Of a stretch of DNA of 64,000 nucleotides, positions 63,391-64,000 are shown in pieces (position 1 is the first letter of the stretch; the number at the start of each line of letters is the position of its first letter). The DNA is from Tenodera sinensis (lineage: Eukaryota; Arthropoda; Insecta; Mantodea; Mantidae), in NCBI GenBank assembly GCA_030765045.1, contig CM060961.1:139673564-139737563 (forward strand). The letters run 5' to 3'. Position numbers and translations under genes: made by a program. Under the pieces are notes generated by a model, which ran no database searches, was not told where the DNA came from, and was given only the letters and a program-made list of their open reading frames with translations.

Positions 63391-64000
63391 AGGTGTTTAA
63401 AAACAGGAATTTGGATTGGCCAAAGCTAGAATAAATGTTCCTATAAACATACGTCTGGAAACACATACCTGTTGAGATTTGAGTTATTTTACCTGTGTTG
63501 AGTATTTACGCCAGGTAATGGACTTCATCCATCAAGCGCCTTCTAGGTAACACTTAACTGTCGCAAACGGTTAACGAAAAAATTATTGTTAGATAAAGAT
63601 CCAAAACACCAAACAGGAGTTATGATTTCTGCTATTCTGTCCTCCGCCAACATCTTTACGTTATGTCGATACTACTAACGGAGATTCTCCATGTGGTTAC
63701 CATGCATTCTTACACATGCTTCAACTGCTCTTCTCAAAGGATCCAGGACTCTTTCGATCATACCTGGCTTCTCTCGAATTTGGGCACATGCATTGGTCAC
63801 ATATGCACATTGTCGACGGGTTTGGCATACATCAATTTCTTTAAATATTCCCATAGAAAAAAATCCAAAGGATCGAGGTCCGGCGAATGGGGAGGCCATG
63901 CTACTGGACCTCTTTAACCAAGCCATGCATTTAGATGAAGTCCGTTGTCTCCTGTAAATACTCAACACAAGTAAAATTGCCCATATCTCAACATGTATTG
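63391..64000 (-). mobile_element. Tc1-like element, cut by right window edge
   Basis: The left end CCAGGTGTTTAAAAACAGG resembles the CAGGTGTTTA terminus of the fold-back element at 7328-8723. On the minus strand the transposase C-terminus reads AWPPHSPDLDPLDFFLW, EYLKKLMYAKPVDNVHM and, in the next frame, REKPGMIERVLDPLRRAVEA with CVRMHGNHMENLR. The third catalytic Asp (SPDLDP) is present; one frameshift lies near 63800. The rest lies beyond the window. Confidence 0.75.

Noticed and set aside
1..64000. CRISPR array, bacterial operons or integron
   Set aside because: No regular repeat-spacer pattern and no prokaryotic gene organisation; the direct repeats seen are microsatellites and TSDs.

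Overview
The window is eukaryotic nuclear DNA, AT-rich and crowded with transposable elements. The most likely source is an insect or another arthropod with a large genome. The reasons are mariner/Tc1-type, piggyBac, hAT, pogo, Helitron, Penelope-like and jockey/I-type elements side by side, several tRNA-derived SINE families, and a multicopy protein family I know mainly from insects. There are no operons or bacterial signals. I cannot name the species.

The clearest host gene lies on the minus strand. Three exons with good splice signals (38951-38996, 34686-34858 and 9126-9315) read as an INO80 complex subunit B (Ies2-like) protein: a start exon, a Lys/His-rich KKHKKHKHKKHKKKR segment followed by LKLKIKF, and an exon ending in EEERWLDAIESGKLEE. 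Introns of about 4.1 kb and 25.4 kb hold most of the transposons between 9 and 39 kb. Exons 2 and 3 do not match in phase, so one small exon is probably unseen, and the 3' end of the gene lies to the left of the window. A possible second host locus is a frameshifted ORF at 44411-44823 that resembles the DUF4485 domain.

Layout. 1-6.9 kb: a hAT element inserted in a SINE and broken by a piggyBac-type element (TTAA); next to it a second piggyBac copy broken by a head-to-head pair of Penelope-like elements (PLEs). 7.3-8.7 kb: fold-back Tc1-like element. 9.8-16.2 kb: a mariner, a CMC-type (CACTA/Chapaev-like) transposon with an intact 557-aa protein, and two decayed mariner/Tc1 relatives. 17.8-23.8 kb: LINE fragments, SINEs, a decayed insect 'FSDG' family protein, and a 249-bp minimal PLE. 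24.8-28.1 kb: a pogo-like transposon with an intact 567-aa transposase, itself hit by a second PLE family. 29.6-32.9 kb: a nearly intact LINE ORF2 with RNase H. 35.0-37.5 kb: a Tigger-like remnant and a hAT element. 39.8-49.4 kb: SINEs, a decayed transposase, a hAT-like MITE filled with a 470-bp GGTGGC array, and a piggyBac pseudogene split by a SINE. 49.4-51.3 kb: a polyadenylated retroelement carrying only a gag-like ORF. 51.3-54 kb: GC-richer DNA of unknown nature. 55.3-57.3 kb: Helitron helicase remnant. 61.0-63.3 kb: second, decayed CMC-type copy. The right edge cuts another Tc1-like element.

Many insertions can be ordered because their target-site duplications (TSDs) are intact: TTAA for piggyBac, 8 bp for hAT, 3 bp for CMC, TA for mariner, Tc1 and pogo, and 11-17 bp for PLEs and SINEs. 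The most interesting items are the hammerhead-ribozyme-like folds in the PLE ends, the CMC-type element, the repeated GTCCGAANTTACCCC sites in the pogo element (one touching its start codon), and the gag-only retroelement.
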